A DNA stretch of 64,000 nt, from assembly GCA_003212795.1 (NCBI GenBank), contig QCOV01000001.1:339321-403320 (forward strand). The letters run 5' to 3'. The stretch comes from OCS116 cluster bacterium AG-435-F03. Lineage in GTDB: Bacteria > Pseudomonadota > Alphaproteobacteria > MED-G09. The notes beneath the pieces were generated by a model. That model was given only the letters and a program-made list of their open reading frames with translations, had not been told where the DNA came from and searched no databases. The translations under genes were made by a program, and so were the position numbers. Of this stretch, positions 1 through 10,500 are shown one piece after another (the first letter of the stretch is position 1; each line of letters begins with the position of its first letter).

Positions 1-401
1 ATTATGGGGGTGTTGTCTCAGTAATGCCAAAATTTGCTTTATTTTTAATGGTTTTTACTCTTGCTAATATTGGTTTACCAGGGACAAGTGGCTTTGTTGG
101 AGAGTTTTTAACCATTATGGCGATTTTCTCATTTAATAAGATTTTCGCTTTCTTTGCAGCCAGTGGAGTAATTCTTTCTGCGGTATATGGATTATGGTTA
201 TACAGAAAAGTAATTTTTGAAAAAATAACAAATGATGCTGTAAAATCTTTAAAGGATCTTACATTAGGTGAGAAAGTAACTCTAATTCCATTATTAATAT
301 TAATTATTCTTTTTGGAATTTATCCCGCACCTATTCTTGATCTTATTTCTGTTTCATCGATTGGATTAGTAGAATCTATTAATTTATCTGGAGGTAATTA
401 A
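1..401 (+). CDS. nuoM: NADH-quinone oxidoreductase subunit M (C-terminal part)
   Basis: This is the 3' end of the gene for NuoM, one of the antiporter-like proton-pumping membrane subunits of respiratory complex I. The reading frame is open from the first whole codon at position 3, so the gene begins before the window. The visible part has the conserved MPKFALF and LANIGLPGTSGF stretches of NuoM/Mrp-type subunits, followed by hydrophobic helices. It ends two bases before nuoN, with GGAGG in its last codons serving as the nuoN ribosome binding site, as expected for the end of a nuo operon. Confidence 0.95.
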   Translation, partial: YGGVVSVMPKFALFLMVFTLANIGLPGTSGFVGEFLTIMAIFSFNKIFAFFAASGVILSAVYGLWLYRKVIFEKITNDAVKSLKDLTLGEKVTLIPLLILIILFGIYPAPILDLISVSSIGLVESINLSGGN

Positions 402-403
402 TA

Positions 404-1849
404 ATGGTCGATTTATTTGAAAGTTTAATAATAATTGCTCCAGAATTAATTTTAGCTATAACAGCTATGAGCTTATTAATGATAGGTTCATTTTATCAAA
501 AAAAATCAATAAATTTAATAAACACTCTATCATTCTTAACATTGTTAATTTTATCTTTTAATGAATTGATATTTAATAATATTCAGATTTTTGCTTTTAA
601 TGGTTTCTTTATCGAAGATAAACTATCGAGTTTTGCTAAATTCATTATTTTTCTTACTTCTGCACTATCAATTATTATGTCTGCTAATTGGTTAAGAAAT
701 TATGACAAAACTGCTTTTGAATTCCCTATTTTAATTTTATTTTCGACACTTGGGATGGCGTTAATGGTGTCAGCAAATGACTTGGTGTCTCTTTATCTTG
801 CGATTGAATTACAAAGTCTTCCATTATATGTTCTTGCAACATTTAACAGGAATGACTCTTTTTCATCTGAAAGTGGTGTTAAGTATTTTATATTAGGAGC
901 TTTGTCGTCAGGTCTTCTTTTGTATGGATCTTCTCTAATTTATGGTTTTACTGGTACAATTTTCTTAAATGAAATTTCTCAATTAACTTTATCATCAAAC
1001 CAATTGGGAATTACATTTGGTTTAGCGTTTTTACTTGCGGGTATAGTTTTTAAAATTTCTGCTGTCCCTTTTCATATGTGGGCTCCTGATGTTTACCAAG
1101 GTGCAGCAACTCCTGTTACATCATTTTTTGCATCAGTCCCAAAAATGGCAGCAATAATAATTTTAATAAGAATATTATATGTTCCTTTTGATAACTTTAT
1201 ATCCAGCTGGTCACAAATAATTATATTTGTATCTTTTTCTTCTATTTTGCTCGGGTCTGTGGTTGCTATATGGCAAAAAAATATAAAAAGATTAATTGCC
1301 TATAGCTCAATTGCACATATGGGGTTTGCAACACTAGCTTTATCTACCGGAAACAAGAGCGATATAGAAAGTATATTGGTTTATATGATTATATATATAG
1401 TTGCCAATATTGGATTCTTTTCATGCTTAATAAATATTCAAAATAAGACTGAAAAAAATATTAATAACATCTCTGATTTAGCTGGCTTGTCAGTAAATAA
1501 TCCTAGCTTAGCTATTTCTATAGCTCTTTACATGTTTTCTTTTGCTGGAATTCCACCTTTGGCAGGTTTTTTTGCAAAATATTATGTTTTTATTTCTTTA
1601 ATAAATGAGGGATTAATCTTTTTAGCAACCTTTGCTCTTATTGCTAGTGTTATTGGAGCATTTTATTATATTCGTTTTGTTAAAGTAATGTTTTTTGATG
1701 AAGTTGCTAATACTAAAAAAATTACATTTTCAAGATCTTTAGGATTAATCAATTCAATATGTTTTATTTTTATACTTGGATTTATTTTTGTTCAATCAGT
1801 TACACCTCTAGCAAATATGATAAGTAATGCAACTTTAGCTTTAAATTAA
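404..1849 (+). CDS. nuoN: NADH-quinone oxidoreductase subunit N
   Basis: NuoN is the third antiporter-like membrane subunit of complex I, embedded in the inner membrane and taking part in proton pumping. The 481-residue product is hydrophobic throughout. It contains the family signatures LYLAIELQSLPLYVL near residue 135, FKISAVPFHMWAPDVYQGA near 220, and IAYSSIAHMGF near 300, including the glutamate and lysines expected in pumping helices. Its length matches the family. It follows nuoM by two bases and is the last nuo gene; birA starts seven bases later. Confidence 0.96.
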   Translation: MVDLFESLIIIAPELILAITAMSLLMIGSFYQKKSINLINTLSFLTLLILSFNELIFNNIQIFAFNGFFIEDKLSSFAKFIIFLTSALSIIMSANWLRNYDKTAFEFPILILFSTLGMALMVSANDLVSLYLAIELQSLPLYVLATFNRNDSFSSESGVKYFILGALSSGLLLYGSSLIYGFTGTIFLNEISQLTLSSNQLGITFGLAFLLAGIVFKISAVPFHMWAPDVYQGAATPVTSFFASVPKMAAIIILIRILYVPFDNFISSWSQIIIFVSFSSILLGSVVAIWQKNIKRLIAYSSIAHMGFATLALSTGNKSDIESILVYMIIYIVANIGFFSCLINIQNKTEKNINNISDLAGLSVNNPSLAISIALYMFSFAGIPPLAGFFAKYYVFISLINEGLIFLATFALIASVIGAFYYIRFVKVMFFDEVANTKKITFSRSLGLINSICFIFILGFIFVQSVTPLANMISNATLALN

Positions 1850-1856
1850 ATTATAA

Positions 1857-2609
1857 ATGAGCACAAAAGAAATAGATATTATAATTTTAGATGAGATTGA
1901 TAGCACTAATAATGAAGCTCAAAGAATTTTAGATCATAAAAGTAATTTTCCACTTTGGATTATAGCGAATGAACAAACTTCGGGTCGAGGAAGAAAGAAT
2001 AGATATTGGGTTTCTCAAAAAGGTAATTTTATGGGAACTTTTATTCTAGAACATGAAATTGAAAAGCAATATATACCTCATTTATCTTTTGTTACATCTT
2101 TAGCTCTCAAAAAGACCATTGAAGATTTCAATTCAGGTGTGAGAGATATTTTTTTAAAATGGCCAAATGATATTATAATAAATGACTCTAAATGTGCAGG
2201 TATTTTAATTGAGAGTTTAAGGTCAAATAACAATAAAGAATATTTAGCAATTGGAATAGGTGTAAATCTTATAAAGTATCCATTAAATAGCTCATTTAAG
2301 GCAACTAGTTTAAAAGAAGAATTTAATTTTGATGTTGATAGAGATGAATTCCTAAATAAATTGAATATTAATCTCTTAGAAAATATTAAAAGGTGGGAAA
2401 AAGGAAAAAATTTCTCTCAAATTTTAAAAGATTGGAAAAAATTTGCCTATAAAATTAATGAGAGTATTTCAATGTTGTTGCCCACAGGAAAAAAAATTGA
2501 GGGGATATTTTCTGACCTAAATGATCAAGGAGGGTTGATTTTATCTCATAATAAAGAAACAAGTGTTTTTTATGCCGCAGAAATTATTGAGGAATTGAAA
2601 ATTGTCTAA
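1857..2609 (+). CDS. birA: Biotin--[acetyl-CoA-carboxylase] ligase
   Basis: The enzyme activates biotin with ATP and attaches it to the lysine of biotin carboxyl carrier domains. The 250-residue protein has the GRGRKNRYW adenylate-binding motif near residue 43 and KWPNDIII near residue 100, then CAGILIE and GIGVNL. It has no N-terminal helix-turn-helix, so it is a monofunctional ligase and not a repressor. In many Alphaproteobacteria it lies between nuoN and coaX; here it runs directly into rnj with an eight-base overlap. Confidence 0.95.
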   Translation: MSTKEIDIIILDEIDSTNNEAQRILDHKSNFPLWIIANEQTSGRGRKNRYWVSQKGNFMGTFILEHEIEKQYIPHLSFVTSLALKKTIEDFNSGVRDIFLKWPNDIIINDSKCAGILIESLRSNNNKEYLAIGIGVNLIKYPLNSSFKATSLKEEFNFDVDRDEFLNKLNINLLENIKRWEKGKNFSQILKDWKKFAYKINESISMLLPTGKKIEGIFSDLNDQGGLILSHNKETSVFYAAEIIEELKIV

Positions 2610-4239
2610 AAATTATTTTTTACCATTAGGTGGGACAGGTGAGATTGGAATGAATCTTAATCTTTATGGATACTCTCATGAAAACAATGAAGAGTGGATC
2701 ATGATAGATTGTGGAGTTACTTTTTCTCAATCAGGAACACCAGGAATTGACCTCCAAATGGCTGACCCAAACTTCATTGCGAAAAAAAGGAAAAACCTTC
2801 TTGGTATTATATTAACACATGCACATGAAGACCATATCGGTGCAATGCCGTTTATATGGCCACATCTTCAGTGCCCAATTTATACAACTAAATTTACTGC
2901 TTCTCTATTAGAAGAAAAGTTTAATGAATATAAAATTAGTTTTGATGAAAAATTAATAATTATTGATGACCAGGAAGAATTACAGATTGGTTCATTTAAT
3001 ATTAAGACGATTGGGCTTTCACATTCTATTCCAGAAATGAATGCAATTGTAATAGAAACCCCAAATTTAAAAATCTTTCACTCAGGTGATTGGAAAATTG
3101 ATGATGATCCAATAGTTGGTGGAAAATTTGATAAAAATAAGTCTAGTGAATTAAGTAAACTAAATATTGATTTGCTTGTTTGTGATTCAACTAATTCAAT
3201 TGTCCCAGGTAGATCCGGATCAGAGTCAGAGGTTAGAGACTCATTAATAGACATTATTTCAGATATTGAAGGAAGAATATTTATAAGCACATTTGCATCT
3301 AATGTAGCAAGATTGACATCGGTAGCTGAAGCAGCAGCTATTAACGATAGGCAAGTTGTTTTATCAGGGATGGGAATGCACAAAATTGCTAGAGCTGCTA
3401 AGAAGTCTGGTTACTTTAAAGGTATACCAGATTTTGTTGATGAGGAAGACGCGGGCTACCTTCCTGCTGATAAGACATTAATATTATGCACAGGAAGTCA
3501 GGGTGAATATAGGGCAGCACTATCAAAAATAGCTAGAGATGAGCACAGAAATTTATATGCTGATGAAGGTGATACGGTAATTTTTTCATCAAAAATGATT
3601 CCAGGTAATGAATATGGCATTCTGCGTTTACAAAATACATTTGCAAAAAGAGGTATAAATGTAATTACAGAAAAAGATAGTTTTGTTCATGTATCAGGGC
3701 ATCCATGTGAGGATGAATTAATAGAAATGTTCAATCTTTTGAAGCCTAAATATATGATACCTGTACATGGCGAGCATAGACATTTAAGAGAAAATGCGAA
3801 TATTGCTAGTCAATGCGGGATTCAAGCGAAAGTTATTGAAAATGGAGAACTTATAACTATCAGCAAAGATGGTTTTAGTGATGTAAAGACTGTTGAAAAT
3901 GGAAGATTATATAAAGATGGTAATATTTTAGAGCATGATTTTGAGTCAAATTCTTCTGAGAGAAGTAAATTGTCATTTTCTGGAGTTTTAACAGTAAGTA
4001 TTCAAGTAAATAATAATAAAATTCAAAAAAAATCTATTGTAAACACTATAGGGATACCAGAGTTTGATGAAAAAGGTATACGATTAGTAGATTTGGTTCA
4101 GGAAAGACTATCTCAAATTCTGAAATCAAGTAAAGTAGATGAAAAATTAGAAAATAGAATTAAAAATGCCGTTACAAAAGAAATAAATTATATATGGGGA
4201 AAAAAACCTTTCGTAGAAGTAATTATCCATTACAATTAA
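2602..4239 (+). CDS. rnj: Ribonuclease J
   Basis: RNase J is a metallo-beta-lactamase/beta-CASP nuclease that acts as endoribonuclease and 5'-3' exoribonuclease in RNA maturation and decay. The zinc motif HAHEDHIGA lies near residue 73, with later motif histidines in LSHSIPE and SGHPCEDE, and PVHGEHRHL near residue 390. At 545 residues it is full length. The start is TTG at 2602, inside the end of birA. This start gives the normal N terminus (KNYFLPLGGTGEIGMN), so the two genes are probably translationally coupled. Confidence 0.94.
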   Translation: MSKNYFLPLGGTGEIGMNLNLYGYSHENNEEWIMIDCGVTFSQSGTPGIDLQMADPNFIAKKRKNLLGIILTHAHEDHIGAMPFIWPHLQCPIYTTKFTASLLEEKFNEYKISFDEKLIIIDDQEELQIGSFNIKTIGLSHSIPEMNAIVIETPNLKIFHSGDWKIDDDPIVGGKFDKNKSSELSKLNIDLLVCDSTNSIVPGRSGSESEVRDSLIDIISDIEGRIFISTFASNVARLTSVAEAAAINDRQVVLSGMGMHKIARAAKKSGYFKGIPDFVDEEDAGYLPADKTLILCTGSQGEYRAALSKIARDEHRNLYADEGDTVIFSSKMIPGNEYGILRLQNTFAKRGINVITEKDSFVHVSGHPCEDELIEMFNLLKPKYMIPVHGEHRHLRENANIASQCGIQAKVIENGELITISKDGFSDVKTVENGRLYKDGNILEHDFESNSSERSKLSFSGVLTVSIQVNNNKIQKKSIVNTIGIPEFDEKGIRLVDLVQERLSQILKSSKVDEKLENRIKNAVTKEINYIWGKKPFVEVIIHYN

Positions 4240-4282
4240 ATAATGGACTTAAACAATGAAGTGTTAATAGCAAGAGGTAACA

Positions 4283-5605
4283 ATGTACTGGTCAAAATCT
4301 TTTATTCCGACTAGCAAGGAAAATCCATCAGGCGCGAAGATACCCTCTCATCAATTATTAATTAGAGCAGGTATGATAAAACAAGAAAGTGCAGGTATTT
4401 ATTCCTGGCTACCATTAGGTTTTAAAGTTCTTAAAAATATTGAGTCAATAGTAAGGGAAGAACAAGAGGCTGCCGGAGCAGTAGAAATTTTAATGCCAAC
4501 ACTTCAATCATCAGATTTGTGGATAGAGTCTGGAAGATATGAGGGTTATGGCGAAGAGATGTTAAGGATATCTGATAGACATGATGCAGATTTAATATAT
4601 GGACCAACAAATGAAGAACAAATAACTGAAATTTTTAGGTCATATATTAAATCATATAAAAATCTTCCTTTAAATCTTTTTCATATTCAATGGAAGTTTA
4701 GAGATGAAATCAGACCACGTTTTGGTTTGTTAAGAGGTAGAGAATTCTTAATGAAGGATGCTTATTCATTTGATTTGGATAAAGAGTCTGCAAAAATCTC
4801 ATATTTTAAAATGTTTACTTCATATATGAGGACTTTCAAAAGATTAGGTTTAAATGCAATACCGGTAATTGCTGACAGTGGTCCTATAGGCGGTGAATTA
4901 AGTCACGAGTTTTCCATTATTACGAATACCGGTGAAACAGAGATTTATTATGATAGCAGGATACTTGAAATAGAAGACTATGATTTTGATTATTCAAAAA
5001 AAGATTCCTTAGAAAACTCTTATAATAAATTCACAAACTTTTATTCTTCAACAGATGATAAGCATTCTGAAGATTTGTTCCAAAAAATACCGGAGGAATT
5101 TCAAAATAAGGGTAAGGCAATTGAAATTGGTCATATTTTTTCTTTTGGCTACAAATATTCAGAACCTATGAATGCATTTGTTAATAATGACAAAGGTGAA
5201 AATATTCCTGTCTATATGGGTTCTTACGGAATTGGTGTATCCAGATTAGTATCAGCTATTATTGAAGCCTACCATGACGATAGAGGAATATTATGGCCAA
5301 TATCTGTAGCACCTTTTCAAGTTGGTATAATTAATTTAGGTAAGAATGATGAGAAGTGTAAAAAAGTCTCAGAGGATATTTATCAACAATTAAGAAGCAA
5401 TAATATAGATGTTATTTATGACGACAGGGATGAAAGTGCAGGGAGAAAGTACGCTGATATGGATTTAATTGGAATTCCATATCAAATTATTTTAGGCCCA
5501 AGGGACTTAGAAAGTAATAAATGTGAATTAAAAAATAGATTGAACGACCAAAGAGTGAGTATCGATTTAGATAATATCATTAAAGAATTATTAAAATTAA
5601 TCTAA
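4283..5605 (+). CDS. proS: Prolyl-tRNA synthetase, short alphaproteobacterial form
   Basis: ProRS charges tRNA-Pro. The 440-residue product has class II motif 2 in FRDEIRPRFGLLRGREF near residue 135 and motif 3 in GSYGIGVSRLVSA near residue 315, then an anticodon-binding domain. It lacks the roughly 180-residue editing insertion found in the E. coli enzyme, which is normal for Alphaproteobacteria. An AGAGGT sequence lies just upstream of the ATG. No methylmalonyl-CoA epimerase gene separates it from rnj. Confidence 0.95.
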   Translation: MYWSKSFIPTSKENPSGAKIPSHQLLIRAGMIKQESAGIYSWLPLGFKVLKNIESIVREEQEAAGAVEILMPTLQSSDLWIESGRYEGYGEEMLRISDRHDADLIYGPTNEEQITEIFRSYIKSYKNLPLNLFHIQWKFRDEIRPRFGLLRGREFLMKDAYSFDLDKESAKISYFKMFTSYMRTFKRLGLNAIPVIADSGPIGGELSHEFSIITNTGETEIYYDSRILEIEDYDFDYSKKDSLENSYNKFTNFYSSTDDKHSEDLFQKIPEEFQNKGKAIEIGHIFSFGYKYSEPMNAFVNNDKGENIPVYMGSYGIGVSRLVSAIIEAYHDDRGILWPISVAPFQVGIINLGKNDEKCKKVSEDIYQQLRSNNIDVIYDDRDESAGRKYADMDLIGIPYQIILGPRDLESNKCELKNRLNDQRVSIDLDNIIKELLKLI

Positions 5606-5628
5606 CGGAGTAAATCATTAAAAATTTA

Positions 5629-6864
5629 TTGTTAGAATTATGGATTTCAAAAAGATACCTTCGCCCGAAAGGTAAAGAGGGTTTTTTTTCAGTTATAACT
5701 CTTATTTCTTTTCTTGGTATTGCCTCAAGTGTAGCAGTTTTAGTGGTGGTAATGTCTGTTATGAACGGTTTCAGAACAGAGCTAATAAATAAAATTGTAA
5801 ATATTAATGGACACATATTAGTTTATTCTACTCAACAAGAGGGAATTAAGGATTTTGAATCCATTGAGAGCAAAATCAATGATTTCGAATTTGTTGAGAA
5901 ATCAATCCCTATGATAGAGGCTCAAATTCTAGCTTTAGGGGAAAGTCAATCTTCTGGAGGTTTATTAAGAGGAATTCCTTTAGAAAAATTATCTACGATT
6001 GATATTGTATCTTCAAATATAATTCAGGGTAATCTTATTGAAAGTAATAATGGTGTCGTAATTGGATCTAGATTAGCGTCCTCATTATCCCTTGGCTATG
6101 GTGATAATTTATCTATTATGTCTCCAAGGGGAATTTCATCTCCCTTTGGCACAATTCCAAGATCATACTCCTACGATGTTGATGCGGTATTTGATATTGG
6201 TATGACTGATTATGATTCAACTGTTATTTTTATTGATTTACCTGTTGCCCAAGAATTTCTTAATTTGGGAAATGTTGTCGGTGTAATTCAAATTTTTGTT
6301 GATAAACCTGAGAGGTCGATAATTTATAAACAAGATATAGATAATGCATTAGAAGGATTTAATGTTTTTTCAAGAGATTGGACACAAACGAATGCCAATC
6401 TACAGGAAATGTTAATAGTAGAGAGAAATGTAATGTTTCTGATATTTTCACTATTATTAATAATTACAGGAATCAATATTGTTTCTGGATTAATAATATT
6501 AGTAAAAGATCGATCTAGAGAAATATCTATCTTAAGAGCAATGGGAATGAAAAAAGTAAGTATTGCTAGGTTATTCATAATATCAGGAGCTAAAATAGGT
6601 TTTTTTGCTACAATTATTGGTTTAGTTGTTGGCATTCTTGTTAGTGTCTATGTTGAAAATATAAGATTATTTTTAATGTCTATTTTCGATATTACACTAT
6701 TTAATCCAGAAATTTATTTTCTAATTTCTATGCCTTCCGAAATTCATGTTCCTGAAGTGATAACAATTACTATTTTATCATTATCTTTATCAATAGTTGC
6801 AACAATCTATCCTGCTATAAGGTCTGTTTCTAAAGATCCTGCAGAGGCTTTGAGAAATGAATAA
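5629..6864 (+). CDS. lolC: Lipoprotein-releasing system permease LolC/LolE type
   Basis: This is the membrane subunit of the LolCDE-type ABC transporter that hands outer-membrane lipoproteins to LolA. The 411-residue protein starts with the family signature RYLRPKGKEGFFSVI, has a first membrane helix near residue 25, a long periplasmic region, and three C-terminal helices ending in DPAEALRNE. The TTG at 5629 is used here, but the GGAG at 5607-5610 is 18 bases away. An in-frame ATT at 5617 is six bases from that GGAG and may be the real start. It overlaps lolD by eight bases. Confidence 0.9.
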   Translation: MLELWISKRYLRPKGKEGFFSVITLISFLGIASSVAVLVVVMSVMNGFRTELINKIVNINGHILVYSTQQEGIKDFESIESKINDFEFVEKSIPMIEAQILALGESQSSGGLLRGIPLEKLSTIDIVSSNIIQGNLIESNNGVVIGSRLASSLSLGYGDNLSIMSPRGISSPFGTIPRSYSYDVDAVFDIGMTDYDSTVIFIDLPVAQEFLNLGNVVGVIQIFVDKPERSIIYKQDIDNALEGFNVFSRDWTQTNANLQEMLIVERNVMFLIFSLLLIITGINIVSGLIILVKDRSREISILRAMGMKKVSIARLFIISGAKIGFFATIIGLVVGILVSVYVENIRLFLMSIFDITLFNPEIYFLISMPSEIHVPEVITITILSLSLSIVATIYPAIRSVSKDPAEALRNE

Positions 6865-7525
6865 TATTTTATCTCTAAATAAAGTATCAAGAAGTTATTT
6901 CGTAAGAGAAACACTTATAAATGTTTTTTCAGATATAGATATTGATATTAAGAAGGGAGAAAAAGTTGCAATAATTGGTCCATCTGGATCAGGTAAAACA
7001 TCTATTTTAAATATTGCAGGCCTTATTGAGAGACCTAATTCAGGATCTGTCTATGTAAATAACTCTGAAGTTGATTGGGAATCTGATAAAAAAATTTCTA
7101 ATTTGCGCAAGAAAAACATAGGCTATGTTTTTCAATTTAATAATCTCTTATCCGATTTTACAATACTTGAAAACATTGCCTTTCCTCTAATTATTAATGG
7201 TATGCAGAAAAGTCAAGCTATGGAGATAGCTAGTGATTTTATAAAAAATGTTAATCTTTCAGATAGAGGAAATAATTATCCTAACCAAGTTTCCGGCGGT
7301 GAGCAGCAAAGAGCAGCTATTGCAAGAGCATTAATAAATAAGCCATCCCTTATTATTGCTGATGAGCCAACAGGAAATTTAGATAGCAAAACTGCGATTA
7401 GTGTTGTTAGTTTATTTAATGAGTTAGTTGATGAGTATGATTGCAGTTTGATTTTAGCCACACATAATCTTGGTATAGCAAATCTACAAGATAGGTTAAT
7501 TAATATTGAGGATCTGATAAAATAA
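6857..7525 (+). CDS. lolD: Lipoprotein-releasing system ATP-binding protein
   Basis: LolD is the cytoplasmic ATPase that powers lipoprotein extraction from the inner membrane together with the preceding permease. The 222-residue protein has Walker A GPSGSGKTS near residue 42, the ABC signature VSGGEQQR near residue 147, Walker B LIIADEPTGNLD near residue 167 and an ATHN switch histidine. Length and motifs fit the MacB/LolD family. The start overlaps lolC, and dnaE follows after four bases. Confidence 0.95.
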   Translation: MNNILSLNKVSRSYFVRETLINVFSDIDIDIKKGEKVAIIGPSGSGKTSILNIAGLIERPNSGSVYVNNSEVDWESDKKISNLRKKNIGYVFQFNNLLSDFTILENIAFPLIINGMQKSQAMEIASDFIKNVNLSDRGNNYPNQVSGGEQQRAAIARALINKPSLIIADEPTGNLDSKTAISVVSLFNELVDEYDCSLILATHNLGIANLQDRLINIEDLIK

Positions 7526-7529
7526 CCAA

Positions 7530-10500
7530 ATGAATAATTTAAGTTATATTCCGTTAAGAGCGACTTCACAATATTCCTTGCTAGAAGGAGCCATGCAAAT
7601 AGAAAGTATAGTTGAAAAAGCTATAAACCATAATATTCCAGCTGTTGGTCTTACTGATAGAAATAATTTATTTGGAGCACTTGAGTTTTCTGAAAAGCTT
7701 ATTGATAAAGGAATTCAACCAATTGTTGGATGTAATTTATCATTTTATGATCAAAAAAATTATGGATCGATGGTTTGTTTAGCTAAAAATGAGCAGGGCT
7801 ATAAAAACTTAATAAAGCTATCATCTGAGCTTTTTTTAACAAATGATGATGAAAAATTAAGTTTAAATAGATTATCAGAATTAAATGAAGGTTTAATACT
7901 GCTAACAGGTGGATATGGGGGCTTAATCAATAATTATCTTAAGTATGGTCTTAAAAAAAATGCCTTAGAATTAACAAAAAAATTAAGCTCAATATTTCAA
8001 GATAGGATTTATATTGAAATTCAAAGAATGGGAAAAGATGACTTTGAAAATGACTTACTTGATATAGCTAACGATATAAAAGTACCAGTTGTTGCATCAA
8101 ATACTATATTTTTTGAATCCAAAGATAGGTTTACCTCTCATGATGCGCTAATAGCAATTAAAGATTCGACAACAGTTAATAGCTCTAATCGAGAAATATT
8201 AACTAATGAATTTTACTTTAAATCACCAGAAGAAATGATTGAATTATTTAGCGATATGCCAGAAGCAATTAATAATACATTAGAAATAGCCTACAGGACA
8301 TCTTTTAAGGTAAGTAGGTCTGAGCCGCGATTACCAAGGTTTAGCGGTCTTGACTCCGAAGGCGAAACAAATGAATTGGTTAATCAGGCCAAAGAAGGCT
8401 TAAAAAAGAAAATCTTAGAAAATAAAATTATTAACGAAGAAATGTATTGGGATCGCCTTAATAGCGAGTTAGATATAATTATATCAATGAATTTTCCAGG
8501 ATACTTTTTGATAGTAGCTGATTTTATAAAATGGTCTAAAAGTAAAAATATACCTGTTGGACCTGGAAGAGGTTCTGGTGCAGGATCTCTTGTAGCATGG
8601 GCGCTAACAATCACTGATCTTGACCCAATTAAATTTAATTTAATTTTTGAAAGATTTTTGAATCCTGAAAGAATTTCTTTACCTGATTTTGATATAGATT
8701 TTTGTCAAGATAGAAGAGAAGAGGTTATTGAGTATGTTCAAGAAAAGTATGGTAAGGATAGTGTAGCTCAAATTATTACATTTGGAAGTTTACAATCTAG
8801 AGCAGTACTTAGAGATGTCGGAAGAGTTCTCGGACTACCTTATGGTCAAGTAGATAGAATATGCAAGCTCGTACCAAATAATCCCGCTAATCCAACAACT
8901 CTTAATGAAGCAATTGAAGGTGATATAAGAATTAGAGAAGAGAGAGATAATGATGATGATATCGCTTCAATGCTTAAAATTGGTCTGGAATTAGAAGGTT
9001 TATATAGAAACGCATCAACTCACGCTGCTGGCTTGGTTATAGGTGATGTGCCTCTGCAAAATACTGTTCCACTTTATCGTGATCCAAGATCAGAAATGCC
9101 TGTCACGCAATTCAATATGAAATGGGTAGAGGCCTCTGGCTTAGTTAAATTTGATTTTTTAGGATTAAAAACACTCACCGTAATTGATAAAGCAATAAAT
9201 CTAATAAATCAGAAAAAAGGAATTAATCTAGATATTTCACAAATACCTTTAGATGATAAACAAACATTTGATTTGCTTGGTACTGGAAATACAATTGGAA
9301 TATTTCAACTTGAAAGTAGTGGAATGCAAGATGTTTTGAGAAACATGAAGCCAGATTGTTTCGAGGATATTATTGCCTTGGTTGCGTTATACAGGCCAGG
9401 ACCTATGGATAATATTCCAAAATATATAGCTTGTAAAAAAGGAGATGAAAAACCTGATTATATGGATTCTAGACTTGAAAAAATATTAAAAGAAACATAT
9501 GGAGTGATCATTTATCAGGAACAAGTTATGCAGACAGCCCAAATTTTATCTAATTACACACTCGGGGAAGCTGATATTTTAAGAAGAGCAATGGGTAAAA
9601 AGATTAAAAGTGAAATGGATGCTCAAAAAGAAAGATTTATTTCTGGAGCTATTAATAATGATATAGAAGAAAAAAAAGCAGATTATATTTTTGAACAAGT
9701 AGCAGAATTTGCTGGATATGGATTTAATAAATCTCATGCAGCTGCTTATGCCTTAATTGCATATCAAACTGCCTATCTTAAAACTCATTATTCTGAATAT
9801 TTTATGACCGCATCTATGTCCCTCGAAAAGGATAATACAGATAAATTGAGTGTATTTTTTAATGATGCAAAAAAAATGAATATAAAAATACTACCCCCAG
9901 ATATAAATAAATCAAAAATGGATTTTGATGTTGAAGGAAGCGATATTAGATATGGCTTAGGAGCTATTAAAAATACAAGTCAAAAAGATATGGATGAAAT
10001 AAACAAGGAAGTTTCTAAAAATGGTAATTTCTTAGATTTATATGACTTTTCTCAAAGACTTGATGCATCTATATTATCCAAAAAAAATCTTGAATTTTTA
10101 ACCTATTCTGGAGCGTTTGATTCCATTGAAAAAAATAGAAATAAAGTTTATCAATCTATAAATATACTTTCTAGTATTTCTAATGCTGCAATGGAAAAAA
10201 ACTCTAATAATCAGGATTATTTATTTGATGATGAGTTTGATAATTTCAGTCATATTCCTCTCCCAGAAGTTGATAACTGGACAACTTCTGAACTCTTGGA
10301 AAAAGAATTTTCTGCTATAGGTTTTTACCTTACTGGACATCCATTAAATGAGTATTCACAAATAATAAAAGATAGAAAAATAAAACACTTTAATGATTTA
10401 AATAACACCGAGACTAAATATAAAATAGCAGGAACAATATCCTATGTTAAAGAAAGAAAGTCTCAAAGAGGAAGGAATTTTGCTTTTGTAGGATTAACTG

